Source of the DNA: Solobacterium sp.
Lineage (GTDB): Bacteria; Bacillota_I; Bacilli_A; Erysipelotrichales; Erysipelotrichaceae
Direction of reading: 5' to 3'
Assembly: GCA_017536845.1 (NCBI GenBank)
Contig: JAFWCP010000210.1
Coordinates: 1-6,651, forward strand
Length of the DNA: 6,651 nt
In this document: positions 5,612-6,651 of the stretch, in pieces
How the letters are laid out: each line of letters opens with the position of its first letter
How positions within the stretch are numbered: position 1 is the stretch's first letter
Notes under the pieces: model-generated
The model's input: only the letters and a program-made list of their open reading frames with translations
Database searches by the model: none
What the model was told of the DNA's origin: nothing
Position numbers and translations under genes: made by a program

Positions 5612-6172
5612 TTATTTTTCCAGCCGGAAGAATTTCGCAGTGATACTCGAGATCAATACAGATAAGACGATGCCAATGATGATTACAACAGGAAGCACCC
5701 ATGCCGGGCTGACAGCCATCAGGGTTTCCGCATATCCGGCCGGCATTTCTTCTACGGCACATTCATATGTATATGCCCGGTTGAACCAGATCTGGCCGTA
5801 ATAGCCAAAACTGGAGAATGACTTCACAGCAGCCGCAGCCACGTCACCTTTCCAGCTGTATTTGAAGACAGCCCGGATCAATTCCGCAAGAACCGTTAAC
5901 ACAGCCAGCGGAATGACATGCCATGCCGCAGCATCCTTTATGATCAGAAGCAGAAGCAGCAGGCCAAGAAACAGGCAGGCTGCTGTGCCCGGCGTCTGAA
6001 CACGTCTGAATGCTGTGATGATGACGCCTGACAGCAGAATCCCTGCTGTGATCTGATAGCACACAAAGAAGACCGGATGAACTGCCCAGGTGACGCATAC
6101 GATGGCTGTCATCACCACATAAAGCACTGCGTAAAGCATCAGCTGCATTGTTTTCTTTCTGTCAGGTTTCAT
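5612..6172 (-). CDS. MptD/Trep_Strep-family membrane protein, putative ECF-type substrate-binding (S) component (186 aa)
   Basis: This is a hydrophobic protein with about five or six membrane segments (roughly residues 10-30, 33-54, 62-79, 82-100, perhaps 111-130, and 155-178) and basic ends. The length and the conserved-looking stretch FSSFGYYGQIWF (119-130) fit the Trep_Strep/MptD group of putative energy-coupling-factor S components, which capture a small molecule in the membrane for an ABC-type engine. I place the start at the ATG 6172-6170, preceded by AAGGGG with 9 bases spacing. A GTG at 6217 would overlap the upstream gene and has no site. The gene begins 16 bases after the ABC ATPase stop, so the two are co-transcribed. 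The substrate is not known from sequence; siderophore-like or metal-chelate uptake is a guess from the type of ABC neighbour. The ECF T and A genes are not in the window. Confidence 0.7.
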   Translation of the reverse strand: MKPDRKKTMQLMLYAVLYVVMTAIVCVTWAVHPVFFVCYQITAGILLSGVIITAFRRVQTPGTAACLFLGLLLLLLIIKDAAAWHVIPLAVLTVLAELIRAVFKYSWKGDVAAAAVKSFSSFGYYGQIWFNRAYTYECAVEEMPAGYAETLMAVSPAWVLPVVIIIGIVLSVLISSITAKFFRLEK

Positions 6173-6188
6173 AGACTGAAACCCCTTT

Positions 6189-6651
6189 TCACTTGATTTT
6201 CCATTCAGCGCTGGCACTCTGAAGCTGTGTCATCCGCCTGAAAATACTGTTTTCCCTGGCGAGCAGTTCTGCCGGACTGCCCTCCTCAGCAACCTTTCCT
6301 TCCGCAAGGACGACGATCCTGTCAGCAGCCTCCACAGTACGCATGCGGTGGGCTATCACCAGAACGGTCTTTCCTGCCAAAAGACGTGACAGAGCACCCT
6401 GAACCTTTGTTTCGTTTTCTACGTCGAGGGAAGCCGTTGCCTCATCCAGAAGGACGATCGGTGCGTCTTTCAGAAGTGCACGGGCAATCGAAATGCGCTG
6501 ACGTTCGCCGCCCGAAAGTTTTGTCCCGTTTTCACCGATAGGTGTTGCATAGCCCTGCGGCAGTTTTTCCACGAATTCATCACAGTTCGCTGCAGCTGCA
6601 GCTGCGAGGACTTCCTCATCTGTTGCGCCGTGTTTTCCAAGGCGGATATTC
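6189..6651 (-). CDS. ABC transporter ATPase domain, C-terminal fragment (exporter-fold type, possibly a permease-ATPase fusion)
   Basis: The 153 visible residues are the end of an ABC ATPase; the Walker A motif and anything before it lie beyond the right edge. Visible parts are NIRLGK (1-6, the region after the Q-loop), [20 protein letters not shown] with the ABC signature at 45-49, Walker [12 protein letters not shown] (66-76) with catalytic E70, the D-loop SLD, and the switch histidine H101 in VIAHRMRTV. These motifs, with a tail ending [13 protein letters not shown], are typical of proteins that fuse six membrane helices to an ATPase, including the YbtP/YbtQ and IrtA/IrtB-type importers. 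The MptD-like gene 16 bases downstream suggests they serve one uptake system. A poly-alanine run (residues 16-21) is encoded by GCTGCA repeats. ABC identity is certain; import of a chelated metal is inferred. Confidence 0.93.
   Translation of the reverse strand, partial: NIRLGKHGATDEEVLAAAAAANCDEFVEKLPQGYATPIGENGTKLSGGERQRISIARALLKDAPIVLLDEATASLDVENETKVQGALSRLLAGKTVLVIAHRMRTVEAADRIVVLAEGKVAEEGSPAELLARENSIFRRMTQLQSASAEWKIK

Noticed and set aside
5454..5762. 102-codon minus-strand frame with a hydrophobic second half
   Set aside because: The first half overlaps the MptD-like gene out of frame and is cysteine/arginine-rich shadow sequence. The hydrophobic half alone has no start. It is mentioned only as a possible remnant.
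6173..6217. GTG start extending the MptD-like protein by 15 residues
   Set aside because: It would overlap the ABC gene and lacks a ribosome site, whereas the ATG at 6172 has AAGGGG before it.
6587..6604. GCTGCA tandem repeat at the right edge
   Set aside because: It encodes a poly-alanine run in the ABC ATPase and is explained by codon repetition.

Overview
The window looks like a chromosomal segment of an anaerobic, probably gut-dwelling member of the Bacillota. The base composition is moderate, ribosome binding sites are strong (AGGAGG type), and the gene content fits: a secreted flavin-dependent reductase lipoprotein, a GH3 glycosidase, an MptD-type transporter gene and SUKH proteins. 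Erysipelotrichaceae is my best guess at family level, and it is only a guess. Every gene I can support lies on the minus strand, so transcription runs from high to low coordinates.

From the right edge leftwards: 6651-5612 holds the C-terminal ATPase half of an ABC transporter (cut by the window end), followed after 16 bases by an MptD/Trep_Strep-type membrane protein. Together they look like the end of an uptake operon, closed by a possible terminator near 5500. From about 5380 to 4922 lies what appears to be a decayed lysoplasmalogenase (YhhN family) gene. Its C-terminal 52 codons are intact, an N-terminal-like stretch sits in another frame, and stops and frameshifts lie between. A clear terminator (4844-4799) follows it.

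Next comes a well-made transcription unit: a promoter (4654-4626) with a 15-base perfect palindrome in its spacer, then a 620-residue lipoprotein with an FMN-binding domain fused to a fumarate-reductase-like FAD domain. Two substrate-binding residues typical of fumarate reductases seem to be replaced, so the electron acceptor is probably something else. A 69-base near-symmetrical hairpin follows the gene.

The left third is a string of small proteins: two SUKH (SMI1/KNR4) immunity-type proteins, two doubtful small frames between them, and a small pyrophosphatase-like protein with an altered metal site. No toxin gene is visible, so this resembles an orphan-immunity cluster. At the left edge is the start of a GH3 glycosidase whose sugar-binding sandwich motif sits at the very N-terminus, which indicates the permuted GH3 domain order.

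The plus strand carries no gene I would defend. No tRNA, rRNA, CRISPR array, insertion sequence or riboswitch was recognised.
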